Assembly (NCBI GenBank): GCA_947453585.1
Contig: CANGHQ010000073.1
Span: 1-7,796, forward strand
Length of the DNA: 7,796 bases
Source: Burkholderiales bacterium
Lineage (GTDB): Bacteria > Pseudomonadota > Gammaproteobacteria > Burkholderiales > Burkholderiaceae_C
Reading direction: 5' to 3'
The notes under the pieces were generated by a model. The model was given only the letters and a program-made list of their open reading frames with translations, did no database searches and was not told where the DNA came from. Of the stretch, positions 1 through 6,479 are shown piece by piece (positions within the stretch are counted from its first letter, which is position 1; each line of letters starts with the position of its first letter). Position numbers and translations under genes: made by a program.

Positions 1-21
1 TCAAAATGGGAGCGCACGGGC

Positions 22-918
22 ATGAATATCAAGCACCTGGAACACCTGCTGGCCCTGGCTGACACGGGATCATTTAGCCGCGCGGCCGAGAAACTGTTTC
101 TGACGCAGTCGGCGCTGAGCCGCAGCATCCAAAGCCTGGAACTTGACCTGGGCGCCAAGGTGCTGGACCGCATTGGCAAACGCAATGAGCTCACGCCGCT
201 GGGCCAGGATGTGGTGGCCCGGGCGCGCCACATTGTTCGTGAGGCGGCAGAGCTGCGCCAAAGCGCCAAGCTGCTGCAAGACGGTGGCAGGGGCAGCATA
301 AGCGTGGGGCTGGGCTCGGGCCCGGCGGCGCTTTTGCTGGTGCCGCTGATGTGCGCAGCGTCCACCCGAGCAGGCATGCGCGTGGCGGTCACGCAAGGGC
401 CGGTGGAGCTGCAGATATTGCAGCTGCGCAGCCGCCAGCTCGACGCAATGGTGGTGGACATGCGCCGCGTTATTCCAGCCACGGACCTCAATATTGAATC
501 CCTGGCTGAGCTGCGCGCGGGTCTGGTGGTGCGCGCTGGCCATCCGCTGGCGGCGCAAAAAAGCGTCACGCTGGCCGACGTGCTGGGCTACCCCGTGGCG
601 TCCACGCCCTTGTCTGACGAAGTGGCCCGCGCTTTGGTAGACCAGTTTGGCCCGCAGGCCAACCCTTCCGAGATGGTGACCCTGCGCTGCGACGACGTCG
701 CCAGCCTGGTGCAAACGGCAGCACAGACCGACGCCGTCTTTTTGGGCGTGACCGCCACCGCCCGCAGCGGCCTGGCCAACGGCAGCCTGGTCGAACTCGC
801 GCTAGCGCCCGCCTTGCGTGCCACCGCGCGCTTTGCCTATGTCACGCTGGCCGGGCGCACCGAGGCGCCTGCCATGGCGTATTTCAGGGAATTTGTACGG
901 GAGCATTTGCGGGATTGA
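22..918 (+). CDS. LysR-family transcriptional regulator
   Basis: This is a complete 298-residue LysR-type regulator, the usual length for the family. Residues 1-60 form the winged helix-turn-helix, with the familiar pattern FSRAAEKLFLTQSALSRSIQSLE and the L-G-x-x-L wing region ending in LTPLGQ. A linker helix follows at about 60-90, and residues from about 90 to 295 match the two-lobed periplasmic-binding-like effector domain (HPLA near 175 is typical). A GGGAG at 8-12 lies nine bases before the ATG and supports this start. It converges on the toxin-antitoxin genes with only seven bases between stop codons. Its target and effector cannot be read from the window. It may control whatever lies to the left (xanthine/urate genes would be a natural guess) or nothing here. 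The family call is secure; the role is not. Confidence 0.93.
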   Translation: MNIKHLEHLLALADTGSFSRAAEKLFLTQSALSRSIQSLELDLGAKVLDRIGKRNELTPLGQDVVARARHIVREAAELRQSAKLLQDGGRGSISVGLGSGPAALLLVPLMCAASTRAGMRVAVTQGPVELQILQLRSRQLDAMVVDMRRVIPATDLNIESLAELRAGLVVRAGHPLAAQKSVTLADVLGYPVASTPLSDEVARALVDQFGPQANPSEMVTLRCDDVASLVQTAAQTDAVFLGVTATARSGLANGSLVELALAPALRATARFAYVTLAGRTEAPAMAYFREFVREHLRD

Positions 919-925
919 GGGGCGC

Positions 926-1249
926 TTAAATCACCCCAAGAAACACCGCCAGCGCGCGGCTCACCGCGAGCATTTGCTCTTCGCGCAGGCGGCCGAAAAC
1001 CTCGCCCACACGCTCGCGCGGCACCGCTTGCGCCTTGTCCACCATGATTTCAGACGTCTTTTGCAAGCCGTTGACCGCATCGGGTTCCACCTGAATCCGA
1101 AACAAGGGCGTGTTGCGCATCTCGCCGGTGACGGGCAACACGGTGATCGATGGGTGTTCGTCAAACAGGTCGGATTGAATGACCAAGGCGGGGCGGGGTT
1201 TGCCGTAATCGCCTTGCAAGGCAATGGTCACCAAGTCGCCGCGCCTCAT
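926..1249 (-). CDS. Type II toxin, MazF/PemK-like endoribonuclease
   Basis: This 107-residue protein matches the MazF/PemK/CcdB-fold toxins, which cleave mRNA at short specific sequences and are neutralised by a co-transcribed antitoxin. The N-terminal stretch RRGDLVTIALQGDYGKPRPALVIQ is the family signature, with the conserved arginine at R19. The next strand ends in LPVT, placing the probable catalytic threonine at T41. The later block LQKTSEIMVDKAQAVPR (62-78) is the typical dimer-side motif. The ATG at 1249 overlaps the antitoxin stop codon as ATGA, so translational coupling is likely. A longer in-frame start at 1285 exists but would run back through the antitoxin reading region and adds a glycine-rich stretch with no family match. 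Nothing suggests inactivation. The cleavage specificity cannot be predicted from this sequence. Confidence 0.9.
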   Translation of the reverse strand: MRRGDLVTIALQGDYGKPRPALVIQSDLFDEHPSITVLPVTGEMRNTPLFRIQVEPDAVNGLQKTSEIMVDKAQAVPRERVGEVFGRLREEQMLAVSRALAVFLGVI

Positions 1250-1458
1250 TTCCAACCCTCGGTGTCCGCCGCCGCCTGCAACCATTGGTGCACGTCATCC
1301 TCGTGCGGATCATCGCGCAGCAGACGGGATTGCCGTCGGCATTCCAACGCAAAGCCCTCGCCCCGTGTGTCCGGCACCCAAATTTGCACGGGTCGCATGC
1401 CCGCGGCACGCAAGCTGTCTCGGTGTTTTTGAACCCGTTGGCTGGTAGTGGTCGCCAT
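1246..1458 (-). CDS. MazE-like antitoxin (DUF3018 type)
   Basis: This protein of about 70 residues is recognisable as the small MazE-like antitoxin usually paired with MazF/PemK toxins in proteobacteria. The central block GMRPVQIWVPDTRGEGFALE and the acidic tail DDPHEDDVHQWLQ with terminal GW are characteristic of the family. The N-terminus (SQRVQKHRDSLR) is basic, fitting a DNA-binding/autoregulatory part, while the acidic C-terminal half would cover the toxin. Two adjacent ATG codons are possible (1461 and 1458). GGAG at 1465-1468 lies three bases from the first and six from the second, so the second is preferred. It is the first gene of the module, overlaps the toxin by four bases, and is read from the promoter at 1485-1513. 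Binding to the inverted repeat at 1498-1532 is an inference. Confidence 0.87.
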   Translation of the reverse strand: MATTTSQRVQKHRDSLRAAGMRPVQIWVPDTRGEGFALECRRQSRLLRDDPHEDDVHQWLQAAADTEGWK

Positions 1459-1484
1459 CATGTGCTCCGTTGAATCGAAGTGTC

Positions 1485-1513
1485 ATTCTAGATTTTTGTT
1501 TCATGTAACGCAA
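1485..1513 (-). promoter_or_regulatory. Sigma70-like promoter of the toxin-antitoxin operon
   Basis: Read on the minus strand, TTGCGT (1513-1508) and TAGAAT (1490-1485) are separated by exactly 17 bases. The -10 matches consensus at five of six positions and the -35 at the first three. Transcription would start near 1478, giving a short leader with GGAG just before the antitoxin start. This is seen by eye and not tested. Confidence 0.55.
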
Positions 1514-1532
1514 CTGGGCTATGTAATGAAAC
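1498..1532. promoter_or_regulatory. Inverted repeat over the TA promoter -35 (candidate autoregulatory operator)
   Basis: GTTTCAT at 1498-1504 and ATGAAAC at 1526-1532 are perfect 7-bp inverted copies with centres 28 bp apart, between and upstream of the promoter elements. ATGTAA also occurs twice (1503-1508 and 1521-1526). Antitoxin or toxin-antitoxin complex binding to palindromes in its own promoter is common in MazEF systems, so this is a candidate operator. The arms are short, so chance remains possible. Confidence 0.35.
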
Positions 1533-1585
1533 CTATGCCCCCAGCGTTGCGGAAAGCTTTCGCCATGGAGCTAATGAGAAAAATG

Positions 1586-1593
1586 TGTATACA
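1586..1593. promoter_or_regulatory. Candidate GntR operator, copy 1 (TGTATACA)
   Basis: This exact 8-bp palindrome TGTATACA lies in the AT-rich intergenic region 153 bp before the gntR start. The same word recurs 123 bp downstream at 1709-1716, and I saw no other copy in the window. Short T/A-edged palindromes with a GTAC- or GTATAC-type core are typical operators of FCD-type GntR regulators. The assignment to the adjacent regulator is an inference. Confidence 0.45.
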
Positions 1594-1676
1594 AAAATAT
1601 CCGCTTTGATTTTTTGACTGCGGTTGGATTCTTATCTTACGGTCGCTTGAAGGAAAAATTAACGCGCACTCGCGGA

Positions 1677-1706
1677 CTGACATAAACCGCACTGCATTTC
1701 GATAAA
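1677..1706 (+). promoter_or_regulatory. Possible promoter of the uric-acid operon
   Basis: CTGACA (1677-1682, five of six to the -35 consensus) and GATAAA (1701-1706, four of six to the -10) are 18 bp apart. The start would fall close to 1713, inside the downstream TGTATACA site. That is the expected layout for a self-repressed operon. An overlapping TAAAAT at 1703-1708 is a better -10 word, but its spacing of 20 is long. The prediction is weak and rests on layout. Confidence 0.35.
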
Positions 1707-1708
1707 AT

Positions 1709-1716
1709 TGTATACA
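1709..1716. promoter_or_regulatory. Candidate GntR operator, copy 2 (TGTATACA)
   Basis: This is the second exact TGTATACA palindrome, 29 bp before the gntR start codon, placed on or beside the predicted transcription start. Both copies have an A/T-rich left flank (AAATG and AAAAT). Occupancy here would block the operon promoter, consistent with autorepression relieved by a purine-pathway metabolite, though the inducer is unknown. Confidence 0.5.
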
Positions 1717-1745
1717 CTATTGACCGAAACAAGCTCATCCTACCC

Positions 1746-2468
1746 ATGTCCGCCCGCCCCCCGCTCACACTGGTCGCAAGCCTTGGCGCAGGCCGCAGTG
1801 CGCCTGCGAGCGCGTCGGCGCGCATTGTGGAGTCGGTCACTGCGGCCATTATTGAGCGGCGGCTGATGCCGGGCACCAAGCTCTCAGAGCAAAAGATTGC
1901 GGATATTTTTCATGTCTCGCGCACGCTGGTGCGCCAGGCGCTTAACCAGCTCAGCCGCGACCGGCTGGTGACGCTGGAGCCCGCGCGCGGCGCCTTTGTG
2001 GCCACGCCCAGCGTGGCCGAGGCGCGCCAGGTGTTCCAAGTGCGCACCATGCTCGAGGCTGCCATGGTGCGCAGCCTGTGCGCGCAAATCACCGACCGGC
2101 AAATCGCCGAGCTGCGCGCCCATTTGCGCGACGAGGCCGCCGCCGTGGCCCGCACCGACGTGCCGGGCCGCACCCGTTTGCTGGCCGACTTTCATGTAGT
2201 GCTGGCGCGCCTAGGCGGCAACGAGGTGCTGGCGCAGTTGCTGGCCGATTTGCTCAGCCGCTCTTCGCTGATTGCGCTGATGTACCAGTCGTCCCACTCC
2301 GCCTTGCATTCCCAACTGGAGCACGAACGCATCGTGGACGCGTTAGAGCAACGCGATGGGGACGCCGCCGCCGCCTTGATGGAGCGCCACCTGGCTGCCG
2401 TGGAACAAAACTTGCATCTCGATCCGCACACCGCAGACCTGTCTGCGGCCCTGCTTCCCACCTATTGA
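1746..2468 (+). CDS. GntR-family (FadR/FCD subfamily) regulator of the uricolytic operon
   Basis: This 240-residue protein has the FadR/FCD layout. A winged helix-turn-helix spans about 25-90 (PGTKLSEQKIADIFHVSRTLVRQALNQLSRDRLV, then a wing with EPARGAFVATPS). An all-helical effector domain follows at about 95-225, starting at VRTMLE. The three histidines that normally hold a metal in FCD domains are present: H150 in DFH, H193 in LEHERIVDAL, and H215 in MERHL. It is the first gene of the operon, eight bases ahead of puuE, so it probably controls the purine-ring degradation genes and itself through the TGTATACA sites. No convincing Shine-Dalgarno sequence precedes the ATG at 1746, and no better start lies before the HTH. 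The first 20 residues are low-complexity. The effector is probably a pathway intermediate (inference). Confidence 0.92.
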   Translation: MSARPPLTLVASLGAGRSAPASASARIVESVTAAIIERRLMPGTKLSEQKIADIFHVSRTLVRQALNQLSRDRLVTLEPARGAFVATPSVAEARQVFQVRTMLEAAMVRSLCAQITDRQIAELRAHLRDEAAAVARTDVPGRTRLLADFHVVLARLGGNEVLAQLLADLLSRSSLIALMYQSSHSALHSQLEHERIVDALEQRDGDAAAALMERHLAAVEQNLHLDPHTADLSAALLPTY

Positions 2469-2476
2469 GGCCCCTC

Positions 2477-3436
2477 ATGAACACACCCGCTTCTGCCCCC
2501 CCTCGCTACCCGCGCGACCTGCTCGGTTATGGCCGCACGCCGCCGCACGCCCAGTGGCCAGCCAACGCCCGCGTGGCGGTGCAGTTTGTGCTGAACTACG
2601 AGGAGGGCGGCGAAAACTCGGTGCTGCACGGCGACACCGGCAGCGAGCAGTTTTTGTCCGAGATGTTCAGCCCGCCGTCCTTCCCCGACCGGCACCTGAC
2701 CATGGAAGGCATTTACGAATACGGCTCGCGCGTGGGCGTGTGGCGCATCCTGCGCGAGTTTGAGCAGCGCGGCCTGCCGCTCACCGTGTTTGGCGTGGGC
2801 ATGGCGCTGGAGCGCTGCCCCGAGGTGGCCGCCGCCTTTGTCGAACTCGGCCACGAGATTGCCTGCCACGGCTGGCGCTGGATCAATTACCAAACCATCG
2901 ACGCATCGATTGAGGCCGAGCACATGGCGCGCGGCCTGCAAGCCATCAAAAACATCACCGGCCAGATGCCAGCGGGCTGGTACACCGGGCGCGACAGCCC
3001 CAACACCCGCCGCCTGGTAGCTGACCAGGGCCTGGAATACGACAGCGACTACTACGGCGATGACCTGCCGTTTTGGCTGCAAGTGCAAAAGAGCGACGGC
3101 ACGCTGAGCCCCCACTTGGTCGTGCCCTATACGCTGGACTGCAACGACATGCGTTTTGCCTTGCCTCAGGGCTATTCGCACGGCGACCCGTTTTTCCAGT
3201 ACCTGCGCGACGCCTTTGACGTGCACTACGCCGAAGGCGACGAACGACCCAGCATGATGAGCATCGGCATGCATTGCCGCTTGCTGGGTCGGCCCGGACG
3301 CATGCGCGCGCTGCAGCGCTTTTTGGACTACGTGCAGTCGCACGACCGGGTTTGGGTGGCGCGCCGGGTAGACATTGCGCGCCATTGGAAGACGGCCCAT
3401 CCCTTTGACGCGGCCTCGGCCTTTGTCTGGAAGTAA
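2477..3436 (+). CDS. puuE: Allantoinase PuuE (polysaccharide-deacetylase fold)
   Basis: This 319-residue protein is a cofactor-independent allantoinase of the NodB/polysaccharide deacetylase superfamily, hydrolysing (S)-allantoin to allantoate in the cytoplasm. It is unrelated to the metal-dependent AllB amidohydrolase. Family landmarks are PRDLLGYG (12-19), VLNYEEGGENSVLHGD (38-53, where the deacetylase metal motif is altered, fitting metal independence), EIACHGWRWINYQ with H131, YDSDYYGDDLPFW (188-200), LDCNDMRF (220-227) and MHCRLLGRPGR with H266. The ATG at 2477 follows GAGG at 2467-2470 by six bases, with the gntR stop inside that sequence. A longer in-frame reading from 2078 overlaps gntR and is not credible. 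The fusion gene starts six bases after its stop, so the two are surely co-transcribed. Older annotations call this family 'urate catabolism protein' or 'chitin deacetylase'. Confidence 0.95.
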   Translation: MNTPASAPPRYPRDLLGYGRTPPHAQWPANARVAVQFVLNYEEGGENSVLHGDTGSEQFLSEMFSPPSFPDRHLTMEGIYEYGSRVGVWRILREFEQRGLPLTVFGVGMALERCPEVAAAFVELGHEIACHGWRWINYQTIDASIEAEHMARGLQAIKNITGQMPAGWYTGRDSPNTRRLVADQGLEYDSDYYGDDLPFWLQVQKSDGTLSPHLVVPYTLDCNDMRFALPQGYSHGDPFFQYLRDAFDVHYAEGDERPSMMSIGMHCRLLGRPGRMRALQRFLDYVQSHDRVWVARRVDIARHWKTAHPFDAASAFVWK

Positions 3437-3442
3437 ACCCCC

Positions 3443-5209
3443 ATGCTGACCTTGGACCAACTCAATGCCGCCACGGCCGACGAATGCGTCGCCCTGCTCG
3501 ACGGCACCTACGAGCATTCCCCCTGGATTGCGCGCACCGCCGCCGCGCACCGGCCCTTTGCCAGCTTGGTGCACCTGAAACTGGTGCTGGCGCAGGTGGT
3601 GCGCGAAGGCGGACAGGACGCCCAGCTCGCCCTCATTCGCGCCCACCCCGAGCTGGCGGGCAAAGCCATGGTCAGCCAGACCTTAACGGCCGAGTCGCGC
3701 AACGAGCAAGGCAAGGCGGGCCTGACCGATTGCACGCCCGAAGAGTTTGAGCGCATTCAAGCGCTCAACGCGGCTTACAACGCGCGCTTTGGTTTTCCCT
3801 TTATCTTGGCGGTGCGCGGGCCGCGCGGCCTGGGTTTGGGCAAGACCGAGATCATTGCCACCCTGGCGCGCCGCCTGCAAAACCATCCCGACTTTGAGCG
3901 CGCCGAATGCCTGCGCAACATCCACCGCATTGCCGAAATCCGCCTCAACGACAAGCTGGGCCACTCACCGGAACAGGGCAATTTGGTATGGGACTGGGCC
4001 GAGCGCCTGGCGGTGCACAGCGACCCCGGCTTTGCCGAACGCGGCGAACTCACCGTCACCTACCTGACCGACGCGCACCGCGCCGTGGCCCAAGATCTGC
4101 AAGCCTGGATGACCGAGTGCGGCTTTGACGAAGTGAGCCAAGACGCCGTGGGCAATGTGGTCGGCGTCTACCACGGCCAAGACCGTGGCGCTGCGCGGCT
4201 GCTGACAGGCAGCCACTTTGACACCGTGCGCAACGGCGGCAAATACGATGGCCGACTGGGTATCTTGGTGCCCATGGCCTGCGTGCAGGCGCTGCACCGC
4301 GCTGCGCGGCGCCTGCCCTTTGGCATTGAAGTAGTGGGCTTTTCAGAAGAAGAAGGTCAGCGCTACAAAGCGGTGTTTTTGGGCTCGGGCGCGCTCACCG
4401 GCCAGTTTGACGCGGCCTGGCTGGAGCAGCAAGACGCCGACGGCATTTCCATGCGCCAGGCCATGGCGCACGCCGGGCTCAACGTGGACGACATTGCCGC
4501 TTTGAAACGCGACCCGGCGCGCTACCTGGGCTTTGTAGAAGTGCACATCGAGCAAGGCCCGGTGCTCAACGCGCTGGATATGCCGCTGGGCATCGTCACC
4601 TCCATTAATGGCAGCGTGCGCTATTTGGGTGAAGTGGTGGGCATGGCCAGCCACGCCGGCACCACACCCATGGACCAGCGCCGCGACGCCGCCACCGCCG
4701 TTGCCGAGCTGGCGCTGTTTGCCGAAAAGCGCGCATCCAGCGTCCCTAATGTGGTGGCCACCATGGGCATGTTGCAAGTGCCCAACGGCTCGATGAACGT
4801 GGTGCCCGGGCACTGCAGCTTTAGCCTGGACGTACGCGCCACCACCGACGCGGTGCGCGACGCCTGCGCCGCCGACATCCGCGCCGAGCTGGCCGCGATT
4901 TGCGCGCGCCGGGGCCTGCACTTCACGCTGGAAGAAACCATGCGCGCCGCCGCCGCTCCCAGCGCCTCGGCCTGGCAGCAGCGCTGGGAAAGCGCGGTGC
5001 AGGCGCTGGGCTTGCCGCTGTTTCACCTGCCCAGCGGTGCTGGCCACGACGCCATGAAGCTGCACGAAATCATGCCCCAGGCCATGCTGTTTGTGCGCGG
5101 CCTGAACGCCGGCATCAGCCACAACCCGCTCGAATCCATCACCAACGACGACGCTGACCTCTGCGTGCGCGCCTTCACCAATTTGCTTGACCAACTCGCC
5201 ACGGAATAA
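3443..5209 (+). CDS. uraD-allC: Bifunctional OHCU decarboxylase / allantoate amidohydrolase
   Basis: This single 588-residue frame carries two enzymes. Residues 1-170 are the UraD domain, which decarboxylates OHCU to (S)-allantoin: HPELAGK (68-74, catalytic H68), SRNEQGKAGL (85-94) and FGFPFILAVRG (116-126). Residues from about 172 to 588 are an M20-type allantoate amidohydrolase of the AllC/hydantoinase-carbamoylase group. It has GSHFDTV (H258), GGKYDG (D269), SEEEGQRY (E303 as base, E304 as ligand), HIEQGP (H368), NGSVRY, the dimer-domain GMASHAGTTPMDQRRDA, and SHNPLE (H560), so all five metal ligands are present. Both halves are full length with no stop or frameshift at the junction. GGAAG at 3429-3433 lies nine bases upstream of the ATG. 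The fusion joins the steps on either side of PuuE, encoded immediately upstream. The release product is (S)-ureidoglycine plus CO2 and ammonia by family knowledge. Confidence 0.94.
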   Translation: MLTLDQLNAATADECVALLDGTYEHSPWIARTAAAHRPFASLVHLKLVLAQVVREGGQDAQLALIRAHPELAGKAMVSQTLTAESRNEQGKAGLTDCTPEEFERIQALNAAYNARFGFPFILAVRGPRGLGLGKTEIIATLARRLQNHPDFERAECLRNIHRIAEIRLNDKLGHSPEQGNLVWDWAERLAVHSDPGFAERGELTVTYLTDAHRAVAQDLQAWMTECGFDEVSQDAVGNVVGVYHGQDRGAARLLTGSHFDTVRNGGKYDGRLGILVPMACVQALHRAARRLPFGIEVVGFSEEEGQRYKAVFLGSGALTGQFDAAWLEQQDADGISMRQAMAHAGLNVDDIAALKRDPARYLGFVEVHIEQGPVLNALDMPLGIVTSINGSVRYLGEVVGMASHAGTTPMDQRRDAATAVAELALFAEKRASSVPNVVATMGMLQVPNGSMNVVPGHCSFSLDVRATTDAVRDACAADIRAELAAICARRGLHFTLEETMRAAAAPSASAWQQRWESAVQALGLPLFHLPSGAGHDAMKLHEIMPQAMLFVRGLNAGISHNPLESITNDDADLCVRAFTNLLDQLATE

Positions 5210-5211
5210 CC

Positions 5212-6465
5212 ATGACCACCCCACAACACCCAGCCCACCATCCTGAAAAATACGCCGCCCTGGACGCCTGGATCGACGCCCACTTTGACGAGGAAGTGCG
5301 CTTTTTGCAGCAACTCGTGCAAGTGCCCACCGACACGCCGCCGGGTAACAACGCGCCGCACGCCGAGCGCACCGCCGAACTATTGCACGCCTTTGGCTTT
5401 GAGGCCGAAAAGCACGCCCCGCCCGCAGCCGACGTGCAAGCCGCCGGCCTGCAAAGCATCACCAATTTGGTGGTGCGCCGCAACTACGGCGCAGGCCGCA
5501 CCGTGGGCCTGAACTCCCATGGCGACGTGGTGCCCCCCGGCGAAGGCTGGACGCACGACCCCTATGGCGGCGAGGTGCAAGACGGCCGCCTGTACGGCCG
5601 CGCCGCAGCGGTCAGCAAATGCGACTTTGCCACCTTTACCTTTGCCACCCGCGCGATTGAGGCGCTGGGCGCGCCGCTTAAAGGCAGCGTGGAGCTGTAT
5701 TTCACCTACGACGAAGAATTTGGCGGCGAACTCGGCCCCGGCTGGTTGCTGCGCCAGGGCATCATCAAGCCCGACTTGCTGATTGGCGCGGCCTTTAGCT
5801 ACCAGGTCATTACCGGGCACAACGGCTGCCTGCAAATGGAGGTGACGGTGCACGGCAAGATGGGCCACGCGGCTGTGCCCGAGACCGGCGTGGACGCACT
5901 GCAAGCCGCCACCCGCATCCTGAACGCTCTTTACCACCAGAACACGCTCTACCAGCAGATCAGCAGCCAAGTTAAAGGCATTAACCATCCCTACCTGAAT
6001 GTGGGCCTGATCGAAGGCGGCACCAACACCAATGTGGTGCCCGGCAAAGTGGTGCTAAAGCTCGACCGCCGCATGATTCCCGAAGAGAACCCGGCCGAGG
6101 TGGAAGCCACGCTGCGCCAGGTGATTGCCGACGCCGTGGCGCAGTCGCCCGGCATCAGCATCGAAGTCAAACGCATGTTGCTGGCCCATGCACTCAAACC
6201 CCTGCCTGGCAACCAGCCCCTGGTAACAGCCCTGTGCCAGCACGCCAGCACCGTGTTTGGCGAAACCATTGAGGCGTCCGGCACGCCGCTGTACACCGAT
6301 GCGCGCCTGTTCTGCGAACACGGCATCCCCGCCGTGCTCTACGGCTGCGGCCCGCGCACCGTGTCCGAGAGCAACGCCAAACGCGCCGACGAAAACATCG
6401 CCCTTGAAGACCTGCGTCGCGCGACCAAGGTGGTGGCACGGGCCTTGGCAGACCTGTTGGGGTAA
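5212..6465 (+). CDS. M20-family (ArgE/DapE-like) hydrolase homologue with altered metal site
   Basis: This 417-residue protein has the whole M20 fold: catalytic domain about 15-200, dimerisation domain about 205-320 (VTVHGKMGHAAVPETGVDAL), then the rest of the catalytic domain. Retained landmarks are SHGDVVPPGEGW (H103, D105), TYDEEFGGELG (E168, E169), H219 in the lid, and GTPLYTDAR. Three canonical metal ligands look replaced. The bridging Asp of GRGxxDxK is V134 (GRAAAVSKCD), the Glu of GEPT is A193 (IGAAF), and the C-terminal His of AHxxDE is K390 (AKRADE). The gene starts two bases after the allantoate amidohydrolase stop, with GGA in the preceding stop region as weak ribosome site, so it belongs to the operon. 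A role after allantoate, such as a ureido-compound amidase, is a guess. It could also be non-catalytic or use a rebuilt site. Names such as 'peptidase' or ArgE should not be taken literally. Confidence 0.88.
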   Translation: MTTPQHPAHHPEKYAALDAWIDAHFDEEVRFLQQLVQVPTDTPPGNNAPHAERTAELLHAFGFEAEKHAPPAADVQAAGLQSITNLVVRRNYGAGRTVGLNSHGDVVPPGEGWTHDPYGGEVQDGRLYGRAAAVSKCDFATFTFATRAIEALGAPLKGSVELYFTYDEEFGGELGPGWLLRQGIIKPDLLIGAAFSYQVITGHNGCLQMEVTVHGKMGHAAVPETGVDALQAATRILNALYHQNTLYQQISSQVKGINHPYLNVGLIEGGTNTNVVPGKVVLKLDRRMIPEENPAEVEATLRQVIADAVAQSPGISIEVKRMLLAHALKPLPGNQPLVTALCQHASTVFGETIEASGTPLYTDARLFCEHGIPAVLYGCGPRTVSESNAKRADENIALEDLRRATKVVARALADLLG

Positions 6466-6479
6466 AGGCTGTCGCTGCG

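Noticed and set aside
919..937. GGGG/CCCC hairpin between the LysR and toxin stop codons as a bidirectional terminator
   Set aside because: Only four pairs form with no run of T on either side, which is too weak to call.
818..1432. A 204-codon plus-strand frame across the LysR tail and the toxin-antitoxin genes
   Set aside because: It crosses three well-supported genes in a different frame or on the opposite strand, and its translation looks like a shadow frame (Arg/His/Ser-rich).
1614..1640. TTGACT (1614-1619) as the -35 of a promoter for the gntR operon
   Set aside because: The -35 word is good, but the only -10-like word, TATCTT, is 13 bases away and words at 16-18 bases match poorly.
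2078..3436. A 452-codon open frame that would extend PuuE upstream through gntR
   Set aside because: The first 133 codons are the shifted frame of the gntR gene, rich in Arg/Ala/Pro with no family match. The ATG at 2477 has a good ribosome site and begins the conserved allantoinase sequence.
2462..3646. A 394-codon open frame on the minus strand
   Set aside because: It lies opposite puuE and the UraD domain, is His/Ala/Gln/Val-rich like other GC-driven antisense frames, and has no recognisable domain.
4343..5224. A 293-codon open frame on the minus strand
   Set aside because: It is the antisense shadow of the AllC domain, with low-complexity Gly/His/Ala composition and no motif.
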